From JANMDU01 sp031418715 (GTDB lineage Bacteria > Pseudomonadota > Gammaproteobacteria > Burkholderiales > Burkholderiaceae_C), in the NCBI GenBank assembly GCA_031418715.1, contig JANOJL010000064.1, positions 124,001-188,000 on the forward strand: a DNA stretch of 64,000 nucleotides, written 5' to 3'. The translations under genes and the position numbers were made by a program. The notes under the pieces were generated by a model. That model was not told the DNA's origin and ran no database searches. It was given only the letters and a program-made list of their open reading frames with translations. Shown here one piece after another: positions 1 to 8,110 of the stretch (positions are counted from its first letter, which is position 1; each line of letters begins with the position of its first letter).

Positions 1-2
1 AG

Positions 3-188
3 CAACTGGCGATGTATTTCAACTGCCAAACCACGTTGGTGGCAACTTTCAGAAGCCTCTTTCCCAACGATTTTCAGTATGAAGGCAATCGCGCGTTGCT
101 ACTCAATTTGAGCGGTCCGTTGCCCAAAAAGGAACTGAGCATTTGCATTACTGCAACGCTCACTTACCATCTGAAGAAGAAACGCTAA
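3..188 (+). CDS. 3' end of an unidentified gene, cut by the window edge
   Basis: An open frame enters from the left edge and stops at TAA 186-188, giving about 61 C-terminal residues. The tail contains LLNLSGPLPKKEL and ends in a basic HLKKKR. The pattern of a hydrophobic strand, then PLP, then a helix loosely recalls the end of DUF1801-type (YdhG-like) proteins, but I would not name it from this fragment. It converges on mnmH, and the two stop regions overlap by four bases. Confidence 0.5.
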   Translation, partial: QLAMYFNCQTTLVATFRSLFPNDFQYEGNRALLLNLSGPLPKKELSICITATLTYHLKKKR

Positions 189-1249
189 AACTCACAGTCA
201 TGTCGAATTTTTGAGATAAATCCGTTGTTATCCGTTATATTCATTGCTTCAAGTGCTATTAAATAGCTAGCATCAAACTGTTTGAAATTTCGCCGTGTGG
301 AGCTTAAATAGCCTGGATCGTAATGTAATTCAAGCAGCTCGCGCACCACTTGCCGCACTTCACCCGCACTCACCTGGCGTTGCCATTCGTTGATCACCGC
401 ATGGCCGCGCAAATCGCGCAGCACATCGAGGCGTTTGCAGAAAAACTCAGGATCATTCACGAAGAAAGCATAGTCTTCCATCAGTAAATCCACCCGCGTT
501 GGCACAGACATTTCTACGCGTGCGCAAGGGCTGGCACGCAAGGCTACCATCAGCGTATCAGGGATGCTCACATTACCCACCTTTTTGCTTTCGCTCTCTG
601 CCCACACCGTGCGCGAGGGATCGAGCTGACGCAGCGCATGCCACACGCGCATGTCAAATTGCTTTTGGCTCGGCTGCTCTTGGCCGGGAATCAGCCCGAG
701 CACGGAGCTGCGATGCTCTGCCAGCGCCTCCAGATCGAGAATTTGAGCACCGTTTGCAGCCAAGCCTTGGAGCAAGCGCGTCTTGCCGCTGCCGGTGGGG
801 CCGCAGATCACGCGGTAGTTGAACTGCGTGGCCAGCCGCGCAATATCTTCAACGACTGACGCGCGAAATGCTTTGTAGCCGCCGTCGATGAGTGTGACTT
901 CAAAGCCGATCTCGCAGAGGATCAAGGCCAGCGAGCCGCTTCGCTTGCCGCCGCGCCAGCAATACACCAGCGGTTTCCAAGATTTGGGCAGTGCGATCAC
1001 GTCGCGCTCAATATGCGTTGCGATATTTTTTGCTGCGAGCGCTGCCCCACGCTTCTTGGCTTCGAAAGCGTTGATCTGAGCGTATTGCGTACCGACTTCG
1101 TGCCGCTCAATATCGGTCAAAGTCGGCCAGTTCACAGCGCCGGGAAGGCGGTCTAGCGCATATTCAGATTCGCTGCGGGCATCAATGATGGTGCTAAAGG
1201 CGCCCAAACTGCTAAGCGCATCTTCTGCGCTGATTTTTTTGAGGGACAT
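185..1249 (-). CDS. mnmH: tRNA 2-selenouridine synthase (SelU/MnmH)
   Basis: This enzyme converts 2-thiouridine at the wobble position of some tRNAs to 2-selenouridine through a geranylated intermediate, using selenophosphate. The 354-residue product has an N-terminal rhodanese domain (about residues 8-130) with the catalytic cysteine at 97 in YCWRGGKRS. A P-loop domain follows with GPTGSGKT at 150-157. The order and length match the family. The start ATG (1247-1249) overlaps the tesA stop, so the two genes are probably translationally coupled. The last 25-30 codons include a copy of the CGTTATAG element (230-272), read as YLIALEAMNIT, so the C-terminal tail is probably not ancestral. No selD is in the window. 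Confidence 0.93.
   Translation of the reverse strand: MSLKKISAEDALSSLGAFSTIIDARSESEYALDRLPGAVNWPTLTDIERHEVGTQYAQINAFEAKKRGAALAAKNIATHIERDVIALPKSWKPLVYCWRGGKRSGSLALILCEIGFEVTLIDGGYKAFRASVVEDIARLATQFNYRVICGPTGSGKTRLLQGLAANGAQILDLEALAEHRSSVLGLIPGQEQPSQKQFDMRVWHALRQLDPSRTVWAESESKKVGNVSIPDTLMVALRASPCARVEMSVPTRVDLLMEDYAFFVNDPEFFCKRLDVLRDLRGHAVINEWQRQVSAGEVRQVVRELLELHYDPGYLSSTRRNFKQFDASYLIALEAMNITDNNGFISKIRHDCEF
230..272 (+). repeat. CGTTATAG element, copy 1 (inside mnmH 3' end)
   Basis: Begins TCCGTTATATTCATTGC and ends in the small inverted repeat GCTATTAAATAGC. On the coding (minus) strand it is read in the open reverse frame as LIALEAMNIT and forms most of the MnmH C-terminal tail. Confidence 0.8.
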
Positions 1250-1908
1250 CAGAGCATCTTTTTGAGGGCAGGCCAGACGTTCTCCAGCATGATCGGATGC
1301 GCTTCTTCTTTCGGATGAATACGGTCATTTTGAAAGAGCTTGAGCGGATCTGCGCCATCGGCCACGCCTTGCAGGAAGAAGGGAACGAGAGGCACTTTGC
1401 TGGCCGTAGCCACGCTTTCGAAGGTTTTTGCAAACTGCTTGGAGTAATCCGCGCCGTAGTTGGGCGGCACTTGCATACCAAGGAGCAATACTCTCGCGCC
1501 AGACTTTTGCGCGGCTTCAGTCATGGCTTGCAGATTGTCTTGCGTCATTTTGAGTGACAGGCCGCGCAGGGCGTCGTTGCCGCCTAGCTCGATGATCACA
1601 TGAGTCGGTTTGTGCTGCGTGAGCAGTGCGCTCAAGCGAGAGCGGCCGCCCGAGCTGGTGTCGCCGCTGATACTGGCGTTGACCACTTTGGCGGTGATTT
1701 TTTGGCTTTCCAAGCGCTTTTCCAGCAGTGCCACCCAGCCCGTGCCTCGGCGCAGACCGTATTCAGCGCTGAGCGAATCGCCCACCACCACGATCGTCTT
1801 TGCTTTACTTTGCGCGACCGCAGAGCGAGAAAATAGCCCCATAGCCGCTAAAGACAGCGCCAAACGGCTAAAGTCACGTCTATCTAAGTCCAATAACCAT
1901 TCATTCAT
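1249..1908 (-). CDS. tesA: TesA-like GDSL esterase / lysophospholipase
   Basis: A periplasmic SGNH-hydrolase that cleaves acyl esters or thioesters. From the chosen start (ATG complement 1906-1908) it has 219 residues: an export signal with RRDFSRLAL (Tat-like twin arginine), then the nucleophile block VVGDSLSAEYG with Ser45, GGND in block III, and the C-terminal catalytic Asp/His in NDRIHPKEEAHP. The frame stays open further upstream, but that extension overlaps ybbA and lacks family character. The start codon shares two bases with the ATG of the divergent ybbA; the same tesA/ybbA pairing occurs in E. coli. The stop overlaps the mnmH start (ATGA). Confidence 0.92.
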   Translation of the reverse strand: MNEWLLDLDRRDFSRLALSLAAMGLFSRSAVAQSKAKTIVVVGDSLSAEYGLRRGTGWVALLEKRLESQKITAKVVNASISGDTSSGGRSRLSALLTQHKPTHVIIELGGNDALRGLSLKMTQDNLQAMTEAAQKSGARVLLLGMQVPPNYGADYSKQFAKTFESVATASKVPLVPFFLQGVADGADPLKLFQNDRIHPKEEAHPIMLENVWPALKKML

Positions 1909-2578
1909 GTCTGATCCCATCATCTCCGTGGAGCACGTTTTCAAAAGCGTGACGGACTCCACCGGCACACTGGATATTTTGCGCGATATTGATTTCAACG
2001 TCCCAGCGAAGGAAACGGTTGCCATCGTAGGCGCTTCCGGTTCAGGGAAAAGCACGCTTTTGTCCATCATCGCAGGCTTAGATGTGCCCACAAAGGGCAC
2101 AGTCAAGCTCGCGGGGCAAGATTTATTTGCTTTTGGCGAAGATGATCGCGCCGCTTGGCGGGCGCAAAAAGTCGGCTTCGTCTTCCAGAGTTTTCAGCTT
2201 TTGGGTAACTTAACTGCTTTAGAAAACGTGATGCTGCCCTTGGAGCTGGCAGGCCGCAAAGACGCCAGAGCGCAGGCTACAGACATGCTCAAGCGGGTGG
2301 GCCTGGCTGAGCGCTTGAACCACTACCCCAAAGTGATGAGCGGCGGCGAGCAGCAACGCGTGGCCTTGGCGCGCGCTTTCGTCGTTGAGCCAGCTGTCTT
2401 GCTGGCTGATGAGCCCACCGGTAGCCTAGACTTCGCCACCGGCGAGCGAGTGATCCAGCTGATGTTTGAGCTCAACGCCGAGCGCGGCACGACACTGGTG
2501 ATGGTGACGCATGATCGCGCGATTGCGGCGCAATGCAATCAGCGCGTGGTGATTGAGGCAGGGCGGATTGCTGTTTAA
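1907..2578 (+). CDS. ybbA: ABC transporter ATPase, YbbA/LolD type
   Basis: A 223-residue ATPase of the MacB/LolD class. It shows Walker A GASGSGKST, a Q-loop in FVFQSFQLL, the signature MSGGEQQRVALARA and Walker B VLLADEPTGSLD. In E. coli the equivalent gene lies divergent from tesA and is followed by the large permease ybbP. Here lysC follows after 123 bases, so the ATPase has no permease partner in the window and its partner must be encoded elsewhere. The ATG (1907-1909) overlaps the tesA start, so its promoter and ribosome-binding region lie inside tesA. Confidence 0.9.
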   Translation: MSDPIISVEHVFKSVTDSTGTLDILRDIDFNVPAKETVAIVGASGSGKSTLLSIIAGLDVPTKGTVKLAGQDLFAFGEDDRAAWRAQKVGFVFQSFQLLGNLTALENVMLPLELAGRKDARAQATDMLKRVGLAERLNHYPKVMSGGEQQRVALARAFVVEPAVLLADEPTGSLDFATGERVIQLMFELNAERGTTLVMVTHDRAIAAQCNQRVVIEAGRIAV

Positions 2579-2701
2579 GGCACGCTGACTAGGGCTTTCA
2601 CGGATCAGGCAAGCCAGTCGATTTATAATCGAAGGCTTTGTTGTTTGCAGCCCCTCAAAGTTGCAAGCAGCGTCATGTTTGGCCTTTGAAATTACAAACG
2701 C

Positions 2702-3970
2702 ATGGCTTTGATCGTACATAAATATGGTGGCACCTCGATGGGGTCTGCCGAGCGCATTCGCAATGTGGCCAAGCGCGTGGCCAAATGGGCTCGTGCTGGG
2801 CATCAGATGGTGGTGGTGCCGTCTGCGATGAGCGGCGAGACCAATCGCTTGCTTGGGCTTGCCAAAGAGCTTGCCCCCGCTAAATCCACCGCCTCTCACG
2901 CTCGCGAGCTCGATGCCTTGGCCGCCACCGGCGAGCAAGTCTCCTCCGCTCTGCTGGCGATTGCCCTGCAAGCCGAGGGCATGGAATCGGTGAGCTACAG
3001 CGGCTGGCAAGTGCCTATCAAGACTGACAGCTCGTTTACCAAAGCGCGCATTGAAAGCATTGACGATCAACGCATTCGCACGGATTTGTCGGCAGGCAAA
3101 GTGGTGATCGTCACGGGTTTTCAGGGCGTTGATCCCCAAGGCAACGTGACAACACTGGGGCGCGGTGGCTCTGATACTTCCGCTGTTGCCGTGGCCGCTG
3201 CCATGAAAGCGGCTGAATGCTTGATTTACACCGATGTGGATGGCGTGTACACCACCGACCCGCGCGTTGTGCCTGAAGCTCGCCGCCTGAAAACCGTGAG
3301 CTTTGAAGAAATGCTGGAAATGGCCAGCATGGGCAGCAAAGTGCTGCAAATCCGCTCGGTGGAATTTGCGGGCAAATACAAAGTGCCCCTGCGCGTGCTC
3401 TCTAGCTTCACCGCCTGGGATATTGATATCAACGAAGAGGCCAAATCTGGCACTTTGATCACTTTTGAGGAAGATGAAAACATGGAACAAGCCGTCGTCT
3501 CCGGCATCGCTTTTAACCGCGATGAAGCCAAAATCTCGATCCTGGGCGTGCCCGATACGCCGGGCATTGCCTACAACATTTTGGGCGCTGTGGCTGATGC
3601 CAACATCGAGGTGGACATCATCATCCAAAACATCTCGAAAGACGGCAAAACAGATTTCAGTTTCACCGTGCATCGCAACGACTACGCCAAAACCGTGGAT
3701 CTGCTCAAAGCCAATGTATTGCCCAAGCTGGGCGCAGCCGAAATCGTAGGCGACACAAAAATCTGCAAAGTGTCCATCGTGGGCATCGGCATGCGTAGCC
3801 ATGTGGGCATCGCCAGCAAAATGTTCCGCTCACTCTCCGAAGAGGGCATCAACATCCAGATGATCTCCACCAGCGAGATCAAAACCTCGGTCGTGATCGA
3901 CGAGAAATACATGGAGCTGGCTGTGCGCGCGCTGCACAAAGCCTTTGATTTGGATCAACCTGCGGCTTGA
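2702..3970 (+). CDS. lysC: aspartate kinase
   Basis: Catalyses phosphorylation of L-aspartate, the first step of the lysine, threonine, methionine and diaminopimelate pathway. The 422-residue product has the kinase entry motif KYGGTSMG near the N-terminus, the nucleotide-binding GRGGSDTSAVA around residue 150, and two C-terminal ACT domains (about 265-340 and 345-415) for feedback inhibition by lysine and/or threonine. Length and order are those of the lysine-sensitive class. I see no lysine riboswitch upstream. A strong hairpin terminator follows at 3993-4019. Confidence 0.97.
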   Translation: MALIVHKYGGTSMGSAERIRNVAKRVAKWARAGHQMVVVPSAMSGETNRLLGLAKELAPAKSTASHARELDALAATGEQVSSALLAIALQAEGMESVSYSGWQVPIKTDSSFTKARIESIDDQRIRTDLSAGKVVIVTGFQGVDPQGNVTTLGRGGSDTSAVAVAAAMKAAECLIYTDVDGVYTTDPRVVPEARRLKTVSFEEMLEMASMGSKVLQIRSVEFAGKYKVPLRVLSSFTAWDIDINEEAKSGTLITFEEDENMEQAVVSGIAFNRDEAKISILGVPDTPGIAYNILGAVADANIEVDIIIQNISKDGKTDFSFTVHRNDYAKTVDLLKANVLPKLGAAEIVGDTKICKVSIVGIGMRSHVGIASKMFRSLSEEGINIQMISTSEIKTSVVIDEKYMELAVRALHKAFDLDQPAA

Positions 3971-3992
3971 TCTGCTCTCGGTCCAAGAATGC

Positions 3993-4019
3993 AAAAAGCC
4001 ACCGAAAGGTGGCTTTTTT
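3993..4019. terminator. bidirectional intrinsic terminator between lysC and the AraC gene
   Basis: Stem AAAAAGCCACC, loop GAAA, stem GGTGGC followed by T6. The A-run on one side and T-run on the other let it end both converging transcripts. Confidence 0.9.
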
Positions 4020-4026
4020 GTGAACT

Positions 4027-4866
4027 TCAAAGCGCATGCAGCTTTTGCCACTGCTTGGGCGTGATGCCCAAAGATCCTTTGAAGCGGCGAATCATGTGGC
4101 TTTGATCTGCAAAGCCGCAGTTGCTCGCGACGTTGATTGCGGATCCTCCGGCTTGCAGCTGCTGCTGAGCATGCCGAATGCGCACACCATTCAGATAAGC
4201 ATGGGGCGGTGAGCCTGTTGCTTGGTGAAAGACGCGGTTCAGATGTATGCGCGAGACGCCTGCGATGGCGGCCAGTTCATCGGCGGTGATGTCATTGGCA
4301 TAGTGCGCTTGTAGGTAATCTTGCACTTTGATCACCCAGCCAGGCGTGTCGGCATGCAAGCTTTGTGCGCTTTTAGCGCTGCCATGGCGGCTGAGCAGAT
4401 GCAGTACGCTGCGGGCGAGCAGATTTTGGGCACGCAGGCTTTCCTGCGCTTGCGATATGGCAGCGAAAGCGTTTTGCAGCTGAGCCGCGCAAGCGGCATC
4501 TTCAAGCAAAGGCTGACTCACATAGCGCACCGCGCGATCAGCAAAATACTCTTTGCACCAAGCTGTTAGCACTTCTTGCTGCACATAGACCATTTGGTAG
4601 CCGAAGCCGCTCTCATGGCCTGCCATGCCGTCGTGCGCCACCTCGGGGTTGAAGGCGACGATGTTGCTCGGCTGGCTGTGATGCACGCTACCCCGCGCAC
4701 AAAAGCTTTGTACGCCGCTATGGGTCACGCCAATTGAAAATTCCGCGTGGCTGTGGCGCTCAAACTTGTGCGCCAAGAAATGCGCCTGGAGCAATTGCAC
4801 ACCCTGCAATGCGTTCGGCACGTAATGTGCCCAATCGCTGGGGCTGTTGGCAATGGCCTGGCCCAT
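4027..4866 (-). CDS. AraC-family transcriptional regulator
   Basis: A 279-residue regulator. The N-terminal half carries a cupin-like effector domain (HSHAEFSIGV then FNPEVAHDG around residue 75). The C-terminal 100 residues form two helix-turn-helix units (ADELAAIAGVSRIHLNRVF and a second in INVASNCGFADQSHMIRRF), with the usual GITPKQW ending. It is divergent from a cupin gene with 74 bases between the starts, so control of that gene and of itself is the simplest reading. The effector is unknown. Confidence 0.9.
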   Translation of the reverse strand: MGQAIANSPSDWAHYVPNALQGVQLLQAHFLAHKFERHSHAEFSIGVTHSGVQSFCARGSVHHSQPSNIVAFNPEVAHDGMAGHESGFGYQMVYVQQEVLTAWCKEYFADRAVRYVSQPLLEDAACAAQLQNAFAAISQAQESLRAQNLLARSVLHLLSRHGSAKSAQSLHADTPGWVIKVQDYLQAHYANDITADELAAIAGVSRIHLNRVFHQATGSPPHAYLNGVRIRHAQQQLQAGGSAINVASNCGFADQSHMIRRFKGSLGITPKQWQKLHAL

Positions 4867-4940
4867 GTTTCAAACGTCCAAGACGGTGCTGCGGGTTACA
4901 GAGATACTTGCCATGTGTTCAATTATCGAGGTTTTAAGTT

Positions 4941-5303
4941 ATGACGATGATCCATCAAAAAGTAGTGTTGTCAGAAAAACTAGGCTTGTTCAGCGCACAT
5001 TGGTCGCCTAAAACTGTTTCGCTATTCAACGAACATGATGTGATGGTGGCCAAAATCAAAGGGGAATACCACTGGCATGTGCACCATGACACCGATGATT
5101 TCTTTTATGTGCTCAAGGGAAGTATGCGTATCGAATTGCGCGATCAAACCATTCATTTGAATGAGGGCGATTTGTATGTCGTCCCGTTAGGCGTGGAGCA
5201 CAAACCTGTGGCTGATGAAGAGGCGCACGTCATGCTCATTGAGCGCTCCGGTACACCCAACTCCGGCGACGCGGCGACGGCAGCTAAGCGCGAATTGATC
5301 TGA
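4941..5303 (+). CDS. small cupin-domain protein
   Basis: A 120-residue single-domain cupin. Motif 1 is visible as HWHVHHDTDDFFYVLKG, giving His, His and Glu/Asp-type metal ligands, and motif 2 as GDLYVVPLGVEHKP. Such proteins resemble the cupin part of mannose-6-phosphate isomerase, but many are uncharacterised and I assign no substrate. It sits divergent from the AraC regulator and ends in its own terminator, so it is probably a single-gene unit under that regulator. Confidence 0.85.
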   Translation: MTMIHQKVVLSEKLGLFSAHWSPKTVSLFNEHDVMVAKIKGEYHWHVHHDTDDFFYVLKGSMRIELRDQTIHLNEGDLYVVPLGVEHKPVADEEAHVMLIERSGTPNSGDAATAAKRELI

Positions 5304-5318
5304 GCGAATTGCCCCATG

Positions 5319-5345
5319 AAAAAAGCCACCGCGAGGTGGCTTTTT
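5319..5345. terminator. bidirectional intrinsic terminator between the cupin and cytochrome genes
   Basis: A6 then GCCACC, loop GCGA, GGTGGC then T5. The stem is nearly the same as that of the terminator after lysC. Confidence 0.9.
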
Positions 5346-5366
5346 GTTGAGTAATCGCGGAAGGGA

Positions 5367-5693
5367 TTACTTAACGGCTAACACCCAAGCAGCCAATTTC
5401 GCGGCTTCAGCGGCGTTGACTTGTGGGTTGGCGGGCATGGGGATGGCACCCCAATTGCCTTTGCCGGGTGTGCTGCCTTTTTGGATTTTTTCGGCGAGCA
5501 TGGCGGCGGCATCTTTGTTGCCTGCGTATTTGGCAGAAACGTCTTTGTAAGCCGGACCAACCATTTTCTTGTCAACTGCATGGCAAGCCATGCAGTTTTT
5601 GGCTTGAGCCAAAGCGGCATCAGCAAATGCGGGGGCCTGCACGCTCATCAAGGTAGCGGCAGCGGAGAAGAGGGCGAGGGTGCGAATTTTCAT
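5367..5693 (-). CDS. small periplasmic cytochrome c (c551/c552 type)
   Basis: A 108-residue mono-haem cytochrome. The start (ATG complement 5691-5693) is chosen because it follows AAGGAAG at good spacing and begins a clean Sec signal peptide ending PAFA. The mature protein has the haem site CMACH followed by a conserved KMVGPAYKDV segment, and the distal Met ligand in IPMPANP. It is probably a soluble electron carrier to a terminal oxidase or peroxidase. Nothing next to it identifies the partner. Confidence 0.92.
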   Translation of the reverse strand: MKIRTLALFSAAATLMSVQAPAFADAALAQAKNCMACHAVDKKMVGPAYKDVSAKYAGNKDAAAMLAEKIQKGSTPGKGNWGAIPMPANPQVNAAEAAKLAAWVLAVK

Positions 5694-5864
5694 TGTCTTC
5701 CTTAAAGGCGCAAGGCTTGGGGACAAGCTGTTCTTGCAATACACTGGAGATAACGCGATTCTAGGGATTTGGGTTGACATTCGGTTGCGACTCGACTCAA
5801 ACCCCTATCTCCGCACCATTTTCGTGCAACTTACTGGTTTTGTATTCAGATAAAAGGAGCTGAT

Positions 5865-6116
5865 ATGTATTTCCTAGGCGCTGGTGTGATTTTATTGCTG
5901 CTTAAGTTCCTTGAGATCGGCGCCGTGGGGCAATGGGGCTGGGCAGACAAATGGTATCTGTTTGCCGCGCCTTTCATTTTGGCCTTGATCTGGTGGGCTT
6001 GGGCGGATGCTTCGGGCTATACCAAACGCAGAGCGATGGACAAGATGGATAAACGCAAGGTGGATCGATTAGAGAAAAACCGCGAAGCGCTGGGCATGGG
6101 CAACAAGCGCAAGTAA
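5865..6116 (+). CDS. small Trp-rich membrane protein
   Basis: An 83-residue protein with two hydrophobic segments (about residues 2-20 and 30-50, the second rich in Trp with LIWWAWADASG) and a highly charged C-terminal tail. It matches the TIGR04438-like family of small Trp-rich proteins seen in Betaproteobacteria, whose function is unknown. A clear AAAAGGAGC ribosome-binding site precedes the ATG. The globin gene begins 10 bases after its stop, so the two are probably cotranscribed. Confidence 0.8.
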   Translation: MYFLGAGVILLLLKFLEIGAVGQWGWADKWYLFAAPFILALIWWAWADASGYTKRRAMDKMDKRKVDRLEKNREALGMGNKRK

Positions 6117-6126
6117 GCCGATCAGC

Positions 6127-6537
6127 ATGCAAATTCAGGAAAAACCAGCCTTTGCTACGCCGTATGAATGGATTGGCGGCGAAGAACGTGTGAAAGCTCT
6201 TGTCGAGCGCTTTTACGATCTGATGGATCTGGAGCCAGCGTTTGCGCGGCTGCGCCAAGTGCACGGTGAAAGCTTGGACAATGCGCGCCAACGCACCTTT
6301 TGGTTTCTCTGCGGCTGGCTAGGCGGGCCGCAGTATTACACCGAAAAATTCGGCCATCCGCGCCTGCGGGCGAGGCATATGCATGTGCCCATCGGCATTC
6401 AAGAGCGCGATGAATGGCTCGCTTGCATGGATCGCGCGATGGGCGAGACGGCTGTGCCAGAAGACTTGCGCGCTCGCCTGCGAGAGAGCTTCTTCCAAAC
6501 CGCCGATTTCATGCGCAATCAAGGCGTGCCTTCATAA
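6127..6537 (+). CDS. group II truncated hemoglobin
   Basis: A 136-residue haem protein of the 2-on-2 (trHbO, YjbI-like) class. The sequence shows the WFLCGWLGGPQYY segment and the proximal-histidine block RARHMHVPIG, with the Trp of the G helix in RDEWLACMD. Such globins bind oxygen or nitric oxide and are linked to oxidative or nitrosative stress. It follows the Trp-rich protein closely and precedes def by 33 bases. Confidence 0.92.
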   Translation: MQIQEKPAFATPYEWIGGEERVKALVERFYDLMDLEPAFARLRQVHGESLDNARQRTFWFLCGWLGGPQYYTEKFGHPRLRARHMHVPIGIQERDEWLACMDRAMGETAVPEDLRARLRESFFQTADFMRNQGVPS

Positions 6538-6570
6538 AAAACGGATTCAAAGACGGATTGAAAGGCAGAT

Positions 6571-7221
6571 ATGGCAATTCGTGAGATTCTCAAAATGGGC
6601 GATCCGCGCTTGCTGCGCGTGGCTCAACCGGTGGAAAATTTCAACACAGCGGAGCTTCGCGACCTCCTGCAAGACATGCAAGACACGATGACGGCGGCCA
6701 ACGGCGCTGGCCTCGCTGCGCCGCAAATTGGCGTGGATTTGCAGCTCGTTGTCTTCGGCAGTGGGCAGCTCAATCCGCGCTATCCAGATGCACCGATCGT
6801 GCCGCGTACGGTGTTGATCAACCCCGTGATTGAGCCTTTGCTCGATGCTCAGTCAGAACGAGAATTTAAGAAAAATCAGCCTCTACCTGTTATAGAAATT
6901 GAGCAGAGCGCTATTAAAAAAATAGCATTTGATTTGCAATATTCTGCTCATCAACATGATCTGGAAGACGGCTGGGAAGGCTGTCTCTCCGTCCCCGGCT
7001 TGCGCGGTGTGGTGCCGCGCTTCAAACGCATTCGTTATCAGGGCTTTGACGAGCTTGGGCAAGCCATTGACCGCACTGTGGACGGCTTCCATGCGCGCGT
7101 TGTGCAGCATGAGTGTGACCATTTGCACGGAATCCTGTACCCGATGCGTGTCAAAGACTTCACGCGCTTTGGTTTCACAGACATACTGTTCCCTGAACTC
7201 TCGGAACACGCCGATGACTGA
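6571..7221 (+). CDS. def: peptide deformylase with an internal insertion
   Basis: Removes the N-formyl group from nascent proteins. All three metal/active-site motifs are intact: GAGLAAPQIG (45-54), EGCLS (136-140) and HECDH (180-184). At 216 residues it is about 35-40 longer than usual. The excess lies between residues 92 and 129, where other deformylases pass almost directly from NPVIEPL to the EGW-EGCLS strand. The extra residues, including LPVIEIEQSAIKKIAF, are encoded by a CGTTATAG element copy (6870-6928) in frame. The loop precedes motif II, so activity is likely kept. Confidence 0.95.
   Translation: MAIREILKMGDPRLLRVAQPVENFNTAELRDLLQDMQDTMTAANGAGLAAPQIGVDLQLVVFGSGQLNPRYPDAPIVPRTVLINPVIEPLLDAQSEREFKKNQPLPVIEIEQSAIKKIAFDLQYSAHQHDLEDGWEGCLSVPGLRGVVPRFKRIRYQGFDELGQAIDRTVDGFHARVVQHECDHLHGILYPMRVKDFTRFGFTDILFPELSEHADD
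6870..6928 (+). repeat. CGTTATAG element, copy 2 (in frame inside def)
   Basis: Contains the 5' arm AATCAGCCTCTACC, the core TGTTATAGAAATTGAGCAGA and a perfect GCTATT/AATAGC hairpin. Read as PVIEIEQSAIKKIA in the deformylase insertion. Confidence 0.9.
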
Positions 7222-8110
7222 ACTTTCAAGGCGCTTAAAGTTTGCATTGCTGGCCTGCCTCTGGGTTGCCTTGTTGATCGGCTGCGGCTCAGGTGTCAAC
7301 GATCTAGCCACCACCCACCCGCCCCTTCAGCCCCAGACACCCGCGCCTTATGTGCCCGGCACAGGTTATTTAGAAATTGACCAGCCCGCCATCCATTTAA
7401 TGCAGCAAATGCAGGCCAATTCCGTCACGCTTTCTTTGGTTTCAGACGGCGGAACAACGGTGCTCAGCATCAGCACGCCCGCTACTTCCTTGCAAACCAC
7501 GGGCACTTTCGTCGGCGGCGGAAGGGGCAACAAAGCCATCGCGCAACTGGATGGTTTTGGCGGTTTGAAACTCGCCGATTTGGCGGGCGTGGAGCTCGAC
7601 GCCAAGTTGGTCACGGGCGGTACCGGCAATTTCTACATGAACTTCCTCGTCGATCTCGATTGCGTGAAAAACGAAGACGTCAACACGATGACGATTGCCG
7701 ACATCCGCGCCAACCGCCGCGTCATCGTTTGGATACCCGGCGCGGGCGTGCTGCAGCCCGATGGCTACACACGCTACAACGTTGCCCCCACAGACGCGCA
7801 ATGGCTCATCGTTGGCTCGCCCACGTTAGGCATGGGTGCCAATCCCAGCGGCCCTGCCACTGCGCTCGGGCTGACGGGTTTTCCCAATGCCTGCATCGTC
7901 GATGGCGTGTCCGCCGATGGCGGCTTGCCGCGTAATCTCAACCAGCCAGCCTGCGTCACTGGCGCAGCCTTGCCCACCACTGCGTCTGCCGCCTGCGGCG
8001 TAGGCCACAAAGGCGCATTGATCTTGCTAGGCGATTCCAACAACACCGCTGCCAAGAGCTACAACATCAAGCGCGTGAAGATCAAAGAGCGGGTGATTGT
8101 GTTTCGCTAG
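7214..8110 (+). CDS. putative lipoprotein, unknown function
   Basis: A 298-residue protein with a lipoprotein signal: hydrophobic stretch then LLIGCGSG, giving Cys at about residue 24. The start ATG overlaps the last 8 bases of def. The mature part begins Pro-rich (PPLQPQTPAPYVPG), then Gly/Thr-rich beta-like sequence with several Cys (DLDCVKN, NACIVDG, QPACVTG, AACGVGH) that could form disulfides. I recognise no family. Its 3' end converges on xth with overlapping stops. Confidence 0.75.
   Translation: MTELSRRLKFALLACLWVALLIGCGSGVNDLATTHPPLQPQTPAPYVPGTGYLEIDQPAIHLMQQMQANSVTLSLVSDGGTTVLSISTPATSLQTTGTFVGGGRGNKAIAQLDGFGGLKLADLAGVELDAKLVTGGTGNFYMNFLVDLDCVKNEDVNTMTIADIRANRRVIVWIPGAGVLQPDGYTRYNVAPTDAQWLIVGSPTLGMGANPSGPATALGLTGFPNACIVDGVSADGGLPRNLNQPACVTGAALPTTASAACGVGHKGALILLGDSNNTAAKSYNIKRVKIKERVIVFR

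Noticed and set aside
2579..2701. Lysine riboswitch before lysC
   Set aside because: The 123-base leader lacks the conserved lysine-riboswitch blocks.
2426..3802. Long minus-strand frame (458 codons) opposite ybbA and lysC
   Set aside because: Shadow of lysC codon usage: His- and Phe-rich, no family features, no ribosome-binding site.
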